This document shows positions 13,248 to 24,645 of a DNA stretch of 60,000 bases, one piece after another. A program made the position numbers and the translations under genes. The stretch spans positions 76,366,756 through 76,426,755 of the forward strand of contig CM060731.1 in the NCBI GenBank assembly GCA_030704615.1, written 5' to 3'. The first letter of the stretch is position 1. Every line of letters begins with the position of its first letter. The notes under the pieces were generated by a model, which had not been told where the DNA came from, ran no database searches, and saw only the letters and a list, made by a program, of their open reading frames with translations. This stretch comes from Takakia lepidozioides. Lineage: Eukaryota; Streptophyta; Takakiopsida; Takakiales; Takakiaceae.

Positions 13248-13470
13248 CAGTGTTGGCCGGGTACCATGTTTTGAGCCCTCTTCTGGTCCGGTTATGGCCT
13301 ACTCCTTGAAAAAAAAGGATGGCCCGGGCAGGGTATATCAATAGGTTTGAAAAACATATTGGTTACAGGTTCTCATTAAATTTCACATGAATTTTTTCTT
13401 GTCCGGTTCTCAATCTACCGGTTATGCCATCTTAAAAATTGCCGGGTCCATGGTACCGGTTATGGGATTC
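13248..13470. mobile_element. Partial hAT-type element (left end only)
   Basis: The sequence begins CAGTGTTGGCCGGGTACC, one base off the family consensus, and continues with CCGG-rich words like those of the complete copies. No matching right end was found before the complete copy at 13974, so this looks truncated. The right boundary is approximate. Confidence 0.5.
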
Positions 13471-13973
13471 ATCCATTTTATATTTTTACTTTCTCTAGCA
13501 TTTGTGTGTGTGTGTGTGAAAGTACACAAGAGGGTTGTGGCCTGGTGGTAAGCCACTGGTGGGTTGGCCTGTGGGTCTCGGGTTCAAACGTTCAACCCCT
13601 ATCATCTATCTATTGCAGGCTCCCCCCTAATACACTAAGTTTATAACTACCCAAAAGCCCAACTAATTAATTTCCTATTTATTTGGGCATCCTCAATGTT
13701 GTGCACCTAATCTCCCCAACCAATGTCATCAAGATGACAACGATGTGTTTTGTCCTTTACTTCAATTTAAATGCAAAAATATTATTTGAAGGTTTCTAGC
13801 AATAATATCAAGGCACGACCCCTTGTGGTTTTTAAGCTTTTAGTTTGTTTCTTATAATATGATATTTATATGCATTTGACATGTTTTCACGGGAGATCTC
13901 CTCTCGTCTTCTCTCCCCTAAACCACCATGTAATAATCGAATGATACGTTTTGCATAAGTTGGGAGAAACTAC

Positions 13974-14784
13974 CAGTGTTGGGCGGTTCTTGCATTTGTG
14001 AAGGAACCTTCGGTTCCGGTTCCACAATTATTTCAAGAGACGGTTCCGGATCCGGTTCCGGTTTTTCTTTATTGAGCCGGTTCCGGTCCAGTTCCGGATC
14101 CAACTTTTAAACATGGGGGCGGTTCCGGTTACCGGTTAGTTGCTGATAAAAACCATCGGTTCCGGTTAGGTTCCGGTTCTATTTTAAAAATATATTTATT
14201 TAATTTAATTAGAATTAAAATATTTTATCAGTCCGGTAGATTAAATAGCAGTGTATTCACATATTTGAACTAAAATCCAACGATTTTGTTAGTTTTCACT
14301 AACACAAAAAAACAAACAAAAATACTCTAAATAAACTGGTAGAAGAAAATGGGTAAAATTTTATGGGTTGAAAGTACTATTCAGCTACCTGGCAAGTATT
14401 GGCATCTTCAAACATTTTATTAATGAACTTAGCCAGGATATCATGGAGCCGGAGATTGAACCCAAGATCTCATGGCGCTGAAGCATTGAACATAGAATTT
14501 CATGGCCTTCAAGCATTGAACCCGGGATCTCAGGAGCTTGAGAGCATTAAATAAGTTTTGCCCTGGGCCCACCAGCCCCACCAAGGGGTCAAGAACCTGA
14601 ACCTGTTTTTACCCCATGCGCCCCGGTTCTCCGGTTCTCACATCCAGCAGGAACCGCCGGTATTGGCAGGTTCCGGTTCCGGGTCAGGTTCTGTAGGAAT
14701 GGGCCCGGTTCCGGTTAACCTGAACCGACGGTTAACCTGAACCGACGGTTAACCTGGGTCCCGGCGGGTAACCGCCCAACACTG
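13974..14784. mobile_element. hAT-type non-autonomous element (copy 3), perfect 8-bp target duplication
   Basis: The ends CAGTGTTGGGCGGTT and AACCGCCCAACACTG (the latter imperfectly continued) are inverted. They are flanked by identical 8-bp duplications gaaactac at 13966-13973 and 14785-14792. The interior has repeated GGTTCCGGTT words and, near the right end, short tandem copies of GGTTAACCTGAACCGAC. No transposase frame. The perfect duplication suggests a relatively recent insertion. Confidence 0.9.
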
Positions 14785-15053
14785 GAAACTACCTATGAAG
14801 TGCACGGGAGATCTCCCTTTTGCAATGTACTCTCGAGCGATTTCCGCAAGAGGAACCTGTCTTGCTATAGTCATTTATTTTGCAAAGAACTATGTTAGTT
14901 TTCCAAACAATCCTTGAAAATCCATAAGTTTACGCTTTAATTAATTGTTCATACTGAATATAATATTATTTCCATAATTATTAATTATTTAATATTGTTG
15001 ATCAAATGTCCAGATTTCATCCTTTTGTCCATATTTACTTTAAATCGAGTTTA

Positions 15054-15360
15054 TTATCTCCCGTCTATAGGGCGGCCCAAGTATCCAATGTCATCTAAGT
15101 CCAAATGCATTTTTTTTTCACAGAGCCTACGACCAGATTTGAACCGGAAACCTTTCTGTTTGTATCTGTCATGTCGAGGCTCTCGTGAACTTCCAGTGAC
15201 CAAAAGTACTTGGAATTCCACATCTCCCACACCGCAGGTCCAAAAATTATGAGACCAAGCCCTTGCACTCCTCCTCGTCGAGGGCTTTCCAACGGTACTA
15301 AGCAACAAGGCTGGGGCCTTGCGGTTTGGGACATCTCAACGTGACAAAACAAAACAAAAC
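15054..15360 (-). repeat. R1 dispersed repeat, minus orientation
   Basis: One copy of a roughly 330-bp family also seen at 15370, 18478, 24300 and 25095. Diagnostic words are the (TTTTG)n tract, the block around GGAAAGCCCTCGACGAGG, GGACCTGCGGTGTGGGAGAT and a terminal part containing GGTTCAAATCTGG. In this copy all are read on the minus strand. Open frames across it are repeat artefacts. It faces a second copy head to head at about 15360-15370. Confidence 0.7.
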
Positions 15361-15369
15361 AAACAAACT

Positions 15370-15780
15370 GTTTTGTTTTGCAGCGTCGTTGAGATTTCCC
15401 AAACCACGGGCCAACGCGGGTGCTTGGTGTCGTTGGAAAGCCCTGGATGAGAAGAGGTGCACCGGCTGGGTCACTTGGGCCAACATGCTACCCTAGTTGA
15501 TATGAAACAAGGTAGTTTGTTTGTTTGTTTGTTTTGTTTTGTGGCGTTGAGATCTCCCAAACCACGGGCCTAGCCCCGGTGCTTGCTACCATTGGAAAGC
15601 CCTAGAGGAAGAGGGGTGCACCGACTTGGTCTCATGATTTTTGGACCTGCGGTGTGGGAGATATGGAATTTCAAGTACTTTTGGTCGCCGGAAATTCGTA
15701 AAAAATTAGCAAACTGGGCTTTCTTAGAACAATGACGAGGAGATCTCCCAAACTTTAGGGTCTCTGGATACATATGGGAT
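15370..15780 (+). repeat. R1 dispersed repeat, plus orientation, internally rearranged
   Basis: Plus-orientation R1 copy containing two (GTTTT)n-type starts (about 15370 and 15510), the block ending TTGGAAAGCCCT, and the GGACCTGCGGTGTGGGAGAT block. It sits directly against an inverted copy, forming a large imperfect palindrome. The 3' part is replaced by words of the R2 family (CACTTGGACTTAGATGACAC). Confidence 0.65.
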
Positions 15781-15840
15781 TGCACTTGGACTTAGATGAC
15801 ACTGGACACTTGGGCCAACGACAATGCCGCTACCCTAGTA

Positions 15841-16859
15841 AGTAATACAAAATAGAAATCGAGAACAACATGCATGACAATATGAACTTCATCTAAATTT
15901 GGGGTGATACAAACTCAATTACATAATGCATGTTAGGCCATATGAAACTTGTTTGACACAATTCCTTGGGAAATCGCCTTAGAGCTCACAAATCTACCAA
16001 ACCTACATTTATTTTATTTTATTTTTTTCCTCTTATCAAAAATCTATGAAATTCTTCAAAATAAATTGGTCCGACACTGCAACACCATACTAGTGTGTTT
16101 GGCCCTCGTTGCCTCCTGCTCGTTGGAGGAACCTCCACGCTACCATCCACAGTCTCCCCTAAGTTTAAGCGCGATGTCAACTGGAGACAGTGAGGAGCAA
16201 TACATCCTCAAGGCTCCACTAACTTGCATGCTAGCATTTGCTTCACATTCACTTATGATGAGTAGTGCTTATGTCTACGCTTGTTCCACGCTCATTTCAT
16301 AGCTACAACAAAAACGGGGTTTTACGATTGGGATTCATGACTATTTTCTAGTAGTAAGTCCCTCATGATTAGCAGTCGAAAAACCCTAGTCGTAGAGCAA
16401 CTATTATGGGCTCTCTTGCTTGGCAAAACATAAGAGACGAGACCATGACTCAACACAACACACCAATCGAAGCCTTGACACGGTGTAAGGTCCTTGACCA
16501 CATTTTCTTTGTTCACTCTTCAACATGACCTAGGTGATCTAGATCAAAGTGTTCATTTCCAACAGAAGCGAGGAGTCTTTTGGGATGATGCTTCCAAGGG
16601 AGAAGTCCTCTTTCTTTCTATGTGGGACGAGTCAGTAAAGATTTGTAATAAAATGAATACCTTCTGCTATTTCGCTGATGTCCCTCCCGGCCATGGTGGA
16701 GGGTTGAACCCTAAACCTGCTCACGGAGATAGTATTGGATATAGTGGCAAGACATGAGATGTACTCATTCATGGATGGATTCAATATTGCATTCAATATT
16801 TTCAGCCATATTTTCAGCCAAAAGGCACAGCCCATCATGGGTCTAACCAAGGATTAAAC
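15841..16859. other. Intergenic sequence, no gene seen
   Basis: About 1 kb with no supported gene. A frame of 117 codons at 15949-16302 has no recognisable motif and a low-complexity start, so I do not call it. Confidence 0.4.
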
Positions 16860-17060
16860 CAGTGTTGGCCGGGTATGGCATCTGGACATGCATACCCGGC
16901 GGTTATTTGCCGGTTATGCACATATGCATACCCGGAAAGTGCAGCCCCCGAAGGAACCGGCTATGGAAGGGAACCGGCAAAAGCCATCGAGCTTCCTAAC
17001 CGGCTAGAGAACTCGCATTGTGATTATAAGGGTGTTATACCCGGAGCAGGATCCGGAGCA
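16860..17060. mobile_element. Partial hAT-type element (left end only)
   Basis: Begins CAGTGTTGGCCGGGTATG, matching the partial copy at 13248, followed by CCGG-rich sequence. No right end is present, so it is truncated. The downstream boundary is approximate. Confidence 0.45.
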
Positions 17061-17739
17061 AATGGGGATGGCGTAGCGGCGGTTCTAGATAATATAGGTA
17101 TAGGGGTTGGTGATGGTAGGGTGATGGTAGTTAAGATTATTGCAGATGGACAGATGTAATTACAAGAATCTGTTCTATAATCAGAACTCATCAGGTGTAC
17201 AAGGGGAGATCTCTCGTGCTACATACAAAATGCACGGATCCATCAAATACAATATCAGATACAATGTCAAATACAATGTCAGCTTGTTGTTGTTGCTCTC
17301 AGACCCCCCACCGCTAGGGGAGGTCTCCCGTGCAACATACGAAATGCCAGGAACTGTCACAACAAAAGAAAGTAAAATCTGGAATATTTCACATGAAGTT
17401 CAACTTCTCTATTAGAGAATAAATCTGGCGGACAAAACAAAAGATATTTGTCACATTTGAAGACCAAATAAGAATCCAGTAAGTAAATGTCGAAAAGACA
17501 TCGAGACATACCACGAGAGATCTCCCGTGCTACATCTGACATCAATAGCACCAACTCAAAAATACAATCTAGAACGTCATAATTCATCATGGCCCACTGT
17601 GGAAATCGATACATATAGATATATGTTATTCCTGGACTTTGGAAAGTCTAGATTTACTTAAAATTGAGTACTGTATTATATCAATAATGATTGGATATTA
17701 CTACTCAATAAATCCATGGAAAGAAATTAATCGGGCCTT
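17061..17739. other. Intergenic sequence with repeated GGAGATCTCCCGTGC-type words
   Basis: No gene is supported. The near-palindromic word GGAGATCTC, with adjoining CGTGC(T/A)ACAT, recurs in either orientation at about 17198, 17320 and 17515. Related words occur at about 13890 and 14806. Its nature is unknown. Confidence 0.4.
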
Positions 17740-18240
17740 GACATGGGAGACGTACTTGGACACATAGGAGATTGCACAGTAGGTTTAGATGGGCCTCGAC
17801 ATGGGAGACGCACATTGGAGATGCCCTTGAATACATAGCAAACACACTTGGGCTTAGATGACTATGGACACTTGGGCCTCTACATGGAAGATGCACTTGG
17901 ATACATAGAAGATTGCACTTGGGCTTAGATGGGCCTCGACATAGGAAACGCCCAGGGTTACATAGGAAAGATTTCAATTCTTCACACATGGGCCAACGAC
18001 ACAGGCTACCCTAGAGGTCGCATTTGGGCCTCAACATAGGAGACGCTTGGACACATATAAGGAGATTGCACTTGGGCTTAGATGACACTAGACACTTGGG
18101 CCAATGGCATAGGCTACCCTAGAATTGATTAGGGTAGCGTGTGTCGTTGGCCCAAGTGTTTATTGTCATCTAAGTCCAAGTGCATTAATCCCCTATGTAT
18201 CAACCAAGTGCGCCTCCTATGTCGAGGCCCTGCATATATG
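17740..18240. repeat. R2 repeat block (CACTTGGGCTTAGATGGGCC family)
   Basis: Several imperfect units built from CTTGGGCCTCGACATAGGAG, CACTTGGATACATAGGA and GGCTTAGATG words, ending with the segment TTGGGCCAATGGCATAGG and CTACCCTAG. The same family forms the long array at 24645-27275. The last 120 bp run in inverted orientation, meeting at about 18120-18135. Confidence 0.7.
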
Positions 18241-18477
18241 TGTGAATTGAAATCGATATACTAAAATGAAGTTGGATGTTTATTTAGTTACAAAGAATGT
18301 GTGGCACATGAATGAACTAATATTTTAAATAATATTGTAAATTCTATATATACAATCGTATATTGAAAAACCCAATTTTATTTTTTCCATGAATTTATTG
18401 AGTAGTAATATATTCAATCATTACTGATATATCTCCTATCAAGGCTTGAATCATTGTTGCAGGAAAGCCCACTTTGT

Positions 18478-18675
18478 TATTTTTCACGAATTTCCAGCGA
18501 CCAAAAGTACTTGAAATTCCATATCTCCAACACCGCAGGTCCAAAAATCATGAGACCAAGTCGGGTACGTTGCACCCCTCCTCATCAAGGCTTTATAGCG
18601 GTACCAAACACCACGCCTGGGCCTCGCGATCTCTGGGACATCTCAACGCTACAAAACAAAACAAACAAACAGTCT
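18478..18675 (-). repeat. R1 dispersed repeat, partial, minus orientation
   Basis: Contains the reverse complements of GGACCTGCGGTGT and of the GAGATGTCCCA block, ending in ACAAAACAAAACAAACAAAC, the tract that marks one end of R1. The tRNA-like end of the family is missing. Confidence 0.65.
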
Positions 18676-18837
18676 TGCTTCATATATTGATTACAATGAT
18701 TTGATATTCACATACCTTATCACATAGTACAAGGTAGCAGGATTTGAGCTGAGAACCACTAGGGTAACACAAAATGCATTGTCCATTTTAAAGTTCAAAA
18801 GGTTTTAAAAATTCAAAAAGGTTGATAATTAGAATGT

Positions 18838-19340
18838 AGGGTTGCGGGGTCTCTATGCAACACTTGGTTTTTTTTTGGCTTTGGCGTGCTTCACCTACAT
18901 TCTGAAACCTGATGAACTTGTTGATGCTTGTTTGCAATGCGTGTGCTCGAGCAACCCTAGAAAACGGCAAAGTTGGAATTATACCAGATGTCATAATTCT
19001 AAAATTTGCCCTATTGCACATCTATCCCAAATGGGGGAGCATTGAAGATGCAAATGCAATGTTCAATAATAATCAAGGTGTGGTGACGTCGTGGAGTGCG
19101 ATGATCACAATATGCTCTTGACAATGGACATGGGATGCAGATGCGGATGGAGGCTTTAAAGAACTATGAGCAAATGATGCGAGATGGATAAGCCAACTGA
19201 CCACATCACATTTGTTCGCATTTGCAATGCATGTCTGAGCATGGTGCAGCCCTAGAAAATGACAAAGAGGTCCATGGTGATTTCATCAAAGCTGAAATTG
19301 TACTAGATGTCCTTCTAAAAATAAGCCTTTTATGCCTAGT
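18838..19340 (+). pseudogene. PPR-repeat protein pseudogene
   Basis: Plant PPR proteins bind organellar RNA through tandem 35-residue repeats. Readable pieces include CNACARATLENGK, HIYPKWGSIEDANAMFN, SWSAMI, MEALKNYEQMMRDG, then a second CNACLSMVQ and a LENDKEVHGDFIKAEIV segment. These are the standard order of P/L/S-type repeats. Frameshifts, stops and the absence of a start show it is a fragment. It is closely similar in wording to the minus-strand PPR fragment at 44288. Confidence 0.75.
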
Positions 19341-19690
19341 GTCAACTCCTAATTGTGTTTAAGTAGGCCGGCCACTGACTGTAGCCATCCGCCTCTAAAT
19401 TTTGTGTGGCTTCATTGTGATGATGTTGGTCAACCACCACCTCATTAACGTAGGAGCGAACTACCGCATGGGTCAAGACTTGGAATGTTTTGGCTTGGGA
19501 AATTTACAACTATCTCCAGGCAGGTAGTTAGAGGATTTCCTACATGACGGTTATTGCAAAATAGGCTGATCGATCTCCATGCAAATACTCAAAACTACCT
19601 CCATAGAGATCATTGTACAAATAAGCACGAACCACCAAATCAAGCATCAATGAGAAGTGGAACCACATCTTGTACGGGAGGATCATTGTC
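19341..19690. other. Intergenic sequence, no gene seen
   Basis: No supported gene or repeat in this stretch between the PPR pseudogene and the degenerate coding debris. Confidence 0.35.
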
Positions 19691-19698
19691 AAGAAATG

Positions 19699-20035
19699 AC
19701 GATGAAATATCGTGCCCTAAGTCATGAGCTCGAGAGAGAACCACCTGAGGGCCTAAGCGAGTTGCAGATTGCAAATGAGAGAGAGTTTAAACGCTTAGAT
19801 AGGGAGAAACGATGGATTTTGAGACGATAGGAACGGCTGAAAGCTGAAAACCAGCCAACCGAGCTCAAGCACGAACTGTTTAGATCATACATAAGACCTA
19901 ATCATCCCATGGTGGAGCAGCTCTAGGTGATACCCAAGCATGAGGCGAATGGGAAGATTTGGAAAAAGCCCGTCGAGCATCCATCTCTTGCCAGACTGCA
20001 AAATCAGCTGCGAGCTCGAGATAAGCTACCAGTGT
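19699..20035 (+). pseudogene. Degenerate coiled-coil reading frame, possible gag-like debris
   Basis: One frame reads as a charged, helix-prone protein of about 110 residues (for example KYRALSHELEREPPEGLSE and NEREFKRLDREKRW). It is broken only by TAG codons that would be Gln if CAG. I do not recognise the family. The composition and the retroelement-like surroundings suggest a transposon capsid or accessory protein, but that is a guess. A CACTA element interrupts it just downstream. Confidence 0.4.
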
Positions 20036-20076
20036 TGTGAGAAATCAAAATCCATGTATGCACGATTGGCTACCTT

Positions 20077-20924
20077 CACTACAACAGATCGCGGTATTTA
20101 TGATTGTATATATGACTATTCTGCAGTCATAAACGGTACATATAACTTCTATGACTGTAAGTCGTGCAAACCAAGTCAATACAATGAGTACATGATGGTA
20201 CGGTCCGGATGACTACAGTCAGATGAACCAAGTGATATTTCTCACTGCAGTCATATATACCATACTGCAGCCACCGCTGCCGCGCCACGTAGCGAGGCGC
20301 AATTGATTTAAAAAATTAAATTAAATAAACTAAACTAAAAAAATAAAAACATATGTCAAACACCGCGTCGCACCGCATTGTGCCACGTGGCATAATGCAT
20401 TTTATAATAATGAAAAAACCACGTGGCAATCTATCTAGGGTACCACATGCTATCCCTAGCTCGCCTACTAACCCTAAGGCCATGTTATCCATTTGATTGT
20501 ACTTAGAGGAGTTTGAACCTGCAACCTCTTTAATATAAGAGTTATAGTTGACTACTTGTTAACCAATACACCTATTAGTCATTCATATGATCATATGGTG
20601 TTTTAATTGTATTATACACACCAAATTACAAAATCCCCAATAGTCATCATGACTATGTAATCTCATCCATGTACACTGTAGTCATGGAAATGACTATGAA
20701 TGGTGAGCTAAATCTGGTCAATTGTCGTTGATCAGCCTTCCGTCCATTCCGGAGCCATGTAGTCACACAGACGACTACTTAGATAGTCGTTCATATGACT
20801 TCAGTCGTATGAACGACTGCGGGAGGTCAATTTCATATAAAAACATGGTGCAGTCATGGTCAAAGTCATGAAAACCATGACTACCATGGTTTGGCAGTCA
20901 TAACTACCACGATCTGTTGTAGTG
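20077..20924. mobile_element. Non-autonomous CACTA (En/Spm-type) element
   Basis: The left end CACTACAACAGATCG and right end CGATCTGTTGTAGTG are exact inverted repeats. A 3-bp duplication, ctt, flanks both sides (20074-20076 and 20925-20927). CACTA ends with a 3-bp duplication define the superfamily. The interior has many GTCATA/ATGACT words in both orientations, as expected for subterminal transposase-binding repeats, and no transposase frame. Confidence 0.92.
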
Positions 20925-20927
20925 CTT

Positions 20928-23600
20928 GCATGGGCAACCAGTTCAGATGGTTCATTTGTACGATTTGCTCACAGGTATCAACTGTGGCTTTTGCATTTCA
21001 AACGCTTCACGAAGGGCACTATTCGGCCACTTAGCTATCTAAGGATCAAAGGGCATTACAATGGGAGTGATTTTCCATGATTTGACAATGATGTATACAT
21101 AAGTCCAGGATGCAATTCTCTGCTTAGTTTTTCTTTTTACTGGAGATGGCATCATGAAGTGGGCGAAACCTTAAATGACTACGTCCACCTGCTCATAACA
21201 GAAAAAGGAGGGCCTTGAATACACGAGAATGGTGATCTGGTACACATATCTGCATATCTATCATGAGCACGCGGTTGCTTTGTACACACCTGGGGAGTAC
21301 GTTCTGGTTGACCTCACCATTGCCAAAAACAGCTGGGACGTGGAAGGTGTTGTACTAGCCTGCCCACCGCTCTTCTGTCCAGAATTGGGATCAGTGAGTT
21401 CACACTCACTCAGAACTCTCTATGGTGTTTTTTTGCTAATGGTGGTTTGTTGGTCTATCTCTGAATCCCTGTGCTTATGCAAACTAGGAGAATGACAAAT
21501 GAAGGTAATGAGCTCACCAAGCAGCAGCTTAAAGTTGCGTTGAAAAAACCAACCATGTTGATCAAGTTGCTTGCTAATCCTGAATTAATGTCCTTAGTAA
21601 AACCTATGTTTGGCATCGTCATGAATCAAGGCGGAACAAGCCAAAGGTAGTCAAGGTCTTGGTATCTTTGCTCATTTCAGACCTAAACGAACAGTGTGAG
21701 TCCTCATTCCTATTCATGGGAAAGTTCCTAGTTATAAGGAGTCCAACATAGATGATCGCAGAAGGGTAAATGCAAGATAGGGTGGACCAAAAAAGGCAGA
21801 TGGTGACGTCCATGAAAGTCCATCAAACCCCTCAAATAATTTCTCGTGTCTTTATAAATGATGAATGAATGTTACAATATCTGGAGGTTGGAGCAAATCA
21901 TGGATTTAAGTGACTTGCCTAGCCCTGGGCCGCAGCTAGCATAGCCCACATTTTTCAGACCCCGATGTAATTCCAGCATAGTGTGTACCTACTGACCAAG
22001 GGGTGAAGGGCACTATTAGAAGGGAATTGAGGGCTCTGAAAACAGATTTGCAAGGCCACATTCGAGATGTGCATAGCCTACTGACCAAGGGGTGAAGGGC
22101 ACTATTAGAAGGGAATTGAGGGCTCTGAAAACAGATTTGCAAGGCCAATTCGAGCACATGCTCAACTAATTACTGGCTGAACCTCATTGGAAGGCTCGAG
22201 AGACCAACATAGGGGCTGTTGCACCAGCCACAGCTGCTGTACCTTACCCAAGGGCTGATATTTCTCCCCGAGAGGCCAGACCAGCCGGGTGAATGCAGGG
22301 TTGACTGGACCAAAATGGACGTTACCGACACAGTTTTAGATGACTGCAATTGATGGTGTCATCAATTGAATTTGAATTAACTCATTAAAACCAGCAAATA
22401 TATATGTTATTGGATTCATAGCTTCAATACGCACCCATAGCAACTCTCCAATTATGAATCTGATAAGAAATGACTCTGCTATGGACTTTTGAACACCGTC
22501 ATTGTAGACTGTTACCACAGTGAATGAAATTACAATGGATTCAAGTTCTCATATGTGCCATTGGTGAATTCCATTGAAATTTGGACTTAAGGTGGCCATT
22601 TTGGTCCACATCATAGGTATGGATTTGAAGTGGCAAAATCATTTGTCATTTGACTCATATGGACTAATATATGTCAAAAAAATAGGCGTTTTTTGAAAAG
22701 TCCATAGCTCATCTTGTTTTTTGGATTTTGGGTGTCATTGTTTTTCTAGAAGTATAAAAACCTATAATCTTCAATGGCTAGGTGGCATATTGAATTTATT
22801 TTGTAAACTCTAATTTTTAGTTTTTCATAATTTCTCTAAATAATAGACTAAAATATTTAATGAATTATATCTTTAATATTTGGGATAGAACTCTTTACTA
22901 AATATGTTCAGTATACGATTATCTATCACTAAAAATATATTTTGGATAGTATCATCAACTTTTTGTTTTTTGGTCATGGACTTTCATGGAGCAGGATCTG
23001 CCGTTTTTGGTCCACTCAACCCTGCAACTGCCCAGACATTGGCACGGGCTCTAAGTACAAGTTACGACGACAATACAGTATATGTCTTCCGGAGGATCAT
23101 ACCACGACCTACTATGACCACAAGGAAGAGGCCCACCAATTTGTGAAAGGGCTCAAGGCAAAAGAGCCTGTCACTACCTCTCAGCCTTTAAACTAGTGAG
23201 GCCCCAAGAGCTGCAGGTCTCAAAGGGGCCACACAAGAAGGACAATTCCACAAAACATGTGTGAAAAGACGTTGCCAAACACTTGGTTGGTAAGGCACTC
23301 ATGTCCAAGGATTTTAAAGTGTTTAATTGTATGAGCACCAAAAAATGCAGGACGCAAATGGGAAGTTTCGACCTAAGTATAATGGCCCATTTCTAGTTAC
23401 TCGTGGAAGTTCAAGCTGGAATCCTAGTTATCTGTTGTCACAGCCCCTTCTTATGCCATCCCTGGTAGCGCTCTTGTTCATTGTAAGTTAGAAAATCTTG
23501 ACTCCTCTTGCATCAATCTTGAAAGACGACTGGGTCGAGTTTGTCCCTCCTCTGACTCGAAAACGCAAGACCCGTTCCGCGCCTTCTGTTACAGCTACCT
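20928..23600 (+). pseudogene. Degenerate transposon-like coding debris
   Basis: Short frames read as protein but none can be joined with confidence. They include about 21490-21648 (LTKQQLKVALKKPTMLIKLL), a patch near 23040-23190 with YYDHKEEAHQFVKGLK, and one at about 23347 with DANGKFRPKYNGPFLVTR, which resembles the end of a retroelement integrase. An 89-bp tandem duplication lies at about 21988-22165. I read the region as an old LTR retroelement, but no reverse transcriptase motif survives, so this is weak. Confidence 0.3.
21988..22165. repeat. 89-bp tandem duplication, two copies
   Basis: The segment starting TACTGACCAAGGGGTGAAGG and running through AAAACAGATTTGCAAGGCCA occurs twice in direct orientation, 89 bp apart and almost identical. 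The length is not a multiple of three, so it would shift any reading frame across it. Confidence 0.8.
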
Positions 23601-23743
23601 TAGTCTGAGTAGACTTTTTACATATGGAACCACAAACATGACGGGGTTAAGTCCTGCTTGCAGCTCGGGACAATACTAGAACATGCGGTCATTGTTTGTT
23701 CCTGTCTTGAGTTGCCTTAACTCGAAGGAGCTCCTTCTTTTTC

Positions 23744-24150
23744 CAACAGGGGGGGGGGGGGGGGCTCTACATATGTAATGGCCGGCTGATGCTCCTCGTG
23801 CAGATTTAGTAATTTGTCATAAGGATTAGGCAACAACGACGTTAATGGGACCCACCTAAGGTAGAGCTCCTGGCCACCAATCCATGCAAGGGTCTGTCAA
23901 ACGGAGCATAAGGGCTCTTTATGTATGTAACGGTGTATGAAACAATATTTTTCCCTGAGTATAAGGACCAACTTCCATGTCTCGGCCATTGGCCAAGTTG
24001 GCACTAGATGACAAAAATAACACCCTGCTTCTATGCGTTAAATTTCACTGACGCCCAGATATCGGTGAGCGCAATACCTAGGATTTGGTGCCAGAGTTCA
24101 TGGCCGATATCGGTAATCGCTTTTGATCTGCTGTACTAGGTTACCATGTC
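23744..24150. other. Possible LTR remnant: poly-G tract followed by LTR-like sequence
   Basis: A run of about 15 G (near 23748-23763) resembles a polypurine tract. It is followed shortly by TGTAATGGCC and then, near 24090, by TTTGGTGCCAGAG, which resembles a primer-binding site for a tRNA. No second LTR copy was found to confirm it, so this is tentative. Confidence 0.25.
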
Positions 24151-24294
24151 TCTTCTACTTGTTGTGAAGGTCACCTTTGTGCACATTACTGCCAACCGCC
24201 GCACTCTTTGCTTGCGGGACCCACCCTTTGACTGGCTCAATTGGTCCCCGCGCCTTGGACAGCGAGGTAGACTACTGCCCGATTCCTTTTGAAC

Positions 24295-24645
24295 CCTATC
24301 AATCTATGAATTAAGACGTTTGTTTGTTTGTTTGTTTGTTTTGTTTTGTTTTGTTTTGTAGCGTTGAGTTGTCCCAAACTGCGAGGCCCCGGCGCTGGTG
24401 CTTGGTACCATTGGAAAGCCCTCGACGAGGAGGGGTGCACCGGCTTGGTTTCACAAGTTTTGGACCTGCGGTGTGGGAGATGTGGAATTCCAAGTACTTT
24501 TGGTAGCTGGAAATTCACAAAAAATAGCAAAAATGGCAAAGTGGGCATTCGTGGACAATGGTTGGAGCCTCGACGGGAGAGATATCAAGGGAAAGGTCTC
24601 CGGTTCAAATCTGGTCGTACGCTCTGTGGAAAAAAACTTACTTAG
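24295..24645 (+). repeat. R1 dispersed repeat, complete plus-orientation copy
   Basis: Starts with CTATCAATCTATGAATTAAG, then (GTTT)n and (GTTTT)n, the block GGAAAGCCCTCGACGAGGAG, GGACCTGCGGTGTGGGAGAT, a CAAAAATGGCAAAGTGGGC block, and ends GGTTCAAATCTGGTCGTACG and CTCTGTGGAAAAAA. GGTTCAAATC fits a tRNA-type B box. This and the copy at 25095 are the best reference copies. Overlapping open frames on both strands are artefacts of the repeat. Confidence 0.75.

Noticed and set aside
15054-15352. Overlapping open frames on both strands in the R1 repeat, also at 24.3 and 25.1 kb
   Set aside because: The same peptides appear wherever R1 occurs and in both directions, so they are not genes.
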